Shown here piece after piece: positions 14,001 through 14,136 of a stretch of 14,136 nucleotides of DNA. Location: NCBI GenBank assembly GCA_937889205.1, contig CALARN010000013.1, positions 1-14,136 of the forward strand, written 5' to 3'. The DNA comes from an uncultured bacterium (GTDB lineage Bacteria > Patescibacteriota > Dojkabacteria > B142 > OLB20). The position numbers and the translations under genes are program-made. The notes beneath the pieces were generated by a model. The model worked only from the letters and a program-made list of their open reading frames with translations, was not told where the DNA came from and did no database searches. The first letter of the stretch is position 1. Each line of letters opens with the position of its first letter.

Positions 14001-14136
14001 TTGATGGTGATTCGACAAAGCCTAAACTAAGAACTGATGGAACTTTTATGTATTTGGGAACAGAAGCTTTAGTTATCAATGGAATTGATTTAGAAATCAA
14101 GGGGGATCTTGTTGGTGTAAATAATTTCAGTCTTGG
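11093..14136 (+). CDS. Giant glycine-rich, Ig/FN3-containing surface protein, 3'-truncated by window edge
   Basis: The frame is open from the ATG at 11093 to the end of the window, at least 1014 codons. A basic N-terminus is followed by one hydrophobic segment at about residues 29-48, an uncleaved signal anchor or signal peptide. The rest is extracellular in character, rich in Gly, Asn, Thr and Ser. Domains in order are: a Cys-bracketed module (Cys60, Cys86) leading into a glycine-rich beta region to about 324; an FN3-like domain at about 326-450, ending in YKYRVRTIN and SEWLDVG; a Big_1/invasin-type Ig-like domain at about 455-560, with the signature QTGTVGQLLANPLEAKLID; a second Ig-like domain at about 563-663; a second Cys-bracketed glycine-rich module (Cys667, Cys690) to about 916; then a further beta region. 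Adhesion or a surface coat is the likely role (inference). The sequence is repetitive, but I saw no stop or frameshift. Confidence 0.93.
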   Translation, partial: MVRKNNTILRPLLAKWLDIKEPLLDFKSISLILLILVAIGSFVYVNFIQLAYKSSANMACPFPANPEKVHGQVILTPTSTESIYDCSSQDVIIASDAEVIVGSYVNGDGSITGDYGAEIVFKNLTIEPGGILHANGMGYKPGESDGGVGNATASTDNVGGSGGGYGGAGGEGASNGLILPGQTGQVYGNAYIPNLLGGAGGNSTTGIAGSGGGAIKLNVSENLLLNGTISANGTNGSINTDNTATGGGGAGGSIWINVGTLAGTGSIQTRGGNANSATYQGGGGGGGRAMVVCQSGITFTGTASVSGGAGAQEGQVGSLIGPGCIPNIPSVSRVYEGNGVNTRQVPFEGLTKSTTLTFVADLVDPNSSALVRTQIEIREVGQNFSGVPTHTQTSYVSNNKNCANGIADCGIVTASGLTAGKEYKYRVRTINSTSVASEWLDVGSNGNNADFTIVGTAVGFELISGDAQTGTVGQLLANPLEAKLIDANGFGVPNETVSWTILTGAGSLPQKSTQSDEFGNLSASWQLGTVSGINNNTLRLSKTGVAGTLTITASATPDIVATYILTVPSIVQKNTNFSITINAVDKFNNAVPVNDALTLSAVLIDGNTPGNGTLAPTSVNLVAGTVTLSTVNYTNSEVIKIKATNALDANVFGRSNSILIVDNIGNCPDIDIDENQTWQAQDAPNGVFDCRGLGTFNVRSGFTLTLRSYDNGDTNWTNDFGVTILADAFNIESGAIVSADALGYGPSRGPGNPNTTHMGASHGGYGSTSGGAGNKAPYGSVYEPLMLGSAGGVIDRYSYGGGSIKLVSSTSFTHNGTITVNGSMSPSGWSGGGSAGSVWIDTVDISGSGLITANGGRGDQNGGGSGGRVAVYYENNISSSFNFRNIQARGNNGGWGGAYAGAGTVYVEQKGVDVANQGWIIVDNNNFGGGNYAGLTEGNYTFNKISLKRLGHLAVLGQNSVFNLSTANAIDGDSTKPKLRTDGTFMYLGTEALVINGIDLEIKGDLVGVNNFSL
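11270..12064 (+). repeat. Glycine-rich module, copy 1
   Basis: Protein-level repeat, residues 60-324. It begins with a Cys pair (C-x25-C), then YVNGDG...DYGAEIVF, IEPGGILHANGMGYKPG, a Gly-rich turn region, GGAIKLNV, NGTISANG, GGSIWINV and GGGGGGRAMVV. Each block has a counterpart in the same order in copy 2. Confidence 0.7.
11933..11953 (+). repeat. (GGA)7 in-frame microsatellite
   Basis: Seven GGA triplets in a row encode seven glycines at residues 281-287 of the surface protein. Gain or loss of units would change the glycine run without shifting the frame. Confidence 0.95.
13091..13840 (+). repeat. Glycine-rich module, copy 2
   Basis: Protein-level repeat from residue 667 to about 916. 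It begins with a Cys pair (C-x22-C), then YDNGDT...DFGVTIL, IESGAIVSADALGYGPS, a Gly-rich turn region, GGSIKLVS, NGTITVNG, AGSVWIDT and GGSGGRVAVYY. It extends beyond copy 1 with AGAGTVYVEQKG and WIIVDNNN. The DNA of the two copies has drifted widely, so the duplication is old. Confidence 0.7.

Noticed and set aside
1..14136. Alternative genetic code with TGA read as glycine, as in some CPR lineages
   Set aside because: No gene here has an in-frame TGA, even the glycine-rich surface protein with well over a hundred glycines, and the VirB4 frame ends at TGA at its expected end.
11093..14136. DNA-level tandem repeats or a CRISPR array in the glycine-rich region
   Set aside because: The similarity is at protein level; there are no constant-length direct repeats with unique spacers.

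Overview
This window is an AT-rich, tightly packed bacterial segment that most resembles a genome of the Candidate Phyla Radiation (Patescibacteria). The reasons are its gene content and style: a VirB4-type secretion ATPase beside small membrane and surface proteins, a SprT-like zinc peptidase of a kind I associate with CPR genomes, a very large glycine-rich cell-surface protein, almost no Shine-Dalgarno sequences, and nearly exclusive use of TAA stops. The code is the standard bacterial one: no gene carries an in-frame TGA although glycine is abundant, which argues against the TGA=Gly lineages. I cannot place the phylum more precisely, because there is no 16S gene or ribosomal protein here.

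Region 1 (1-3219, + strand) begins inside a VirB4/TraC-like ATPase. A two-pass membrane protein with a PKD-like beta domain follows, then a 493-residue protein with the nucleophile, acid and histidine motifs of an alpha/beta hydrolase. Region 2 (3226-4253) holds the RNase P RNA gene, whose -10 box contains the hydrolase stop codon, and a convergent YugP-like membrane zinc peptidase. Region 3 (4277-6287) holds rlmN, a small membrane protein of unknown function, and an Hsp20 gene with a consensus promoter overlapped by a CIRCE-like (HrcA) inverted repeat and closed by a clear intrinsic terminator.

Region 4 (6306-7413) has a possibly leaderless SprT-like metallopeptidase converging on a DUF4230-type membrane-anchored protein. 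Region 5 (7462-10978) is a lower-glycolysis block: gapA and pgk in one operon, then pfk facing them across a shared bidirectional terminator. The PGK is divergent at several normally conserved substrate-binding positions. The DUF4230 gene and gapA share an 81-bp or slightly longer divergent control region with a TTTAGCA/TGCTAAA repeat lying over both predicted -35 boxes.

Region 6 (10925-14136) has a divergent promoter region and then a single frame open for at least 1014 codons to the window edge. It encodes a membrane-anchored surface protein made of two copies of a Cys-bracketed, glycine-rich beta module that flank an FN3-like and two Ig-like domains. It is the least characterised object in the window and, with the VirB4-hydrolase cluster, the best candidate for unusual biology, probably cell-surface interaction or attachment. 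No CRISPR array, tRNA, transposase or phage gene was seen.
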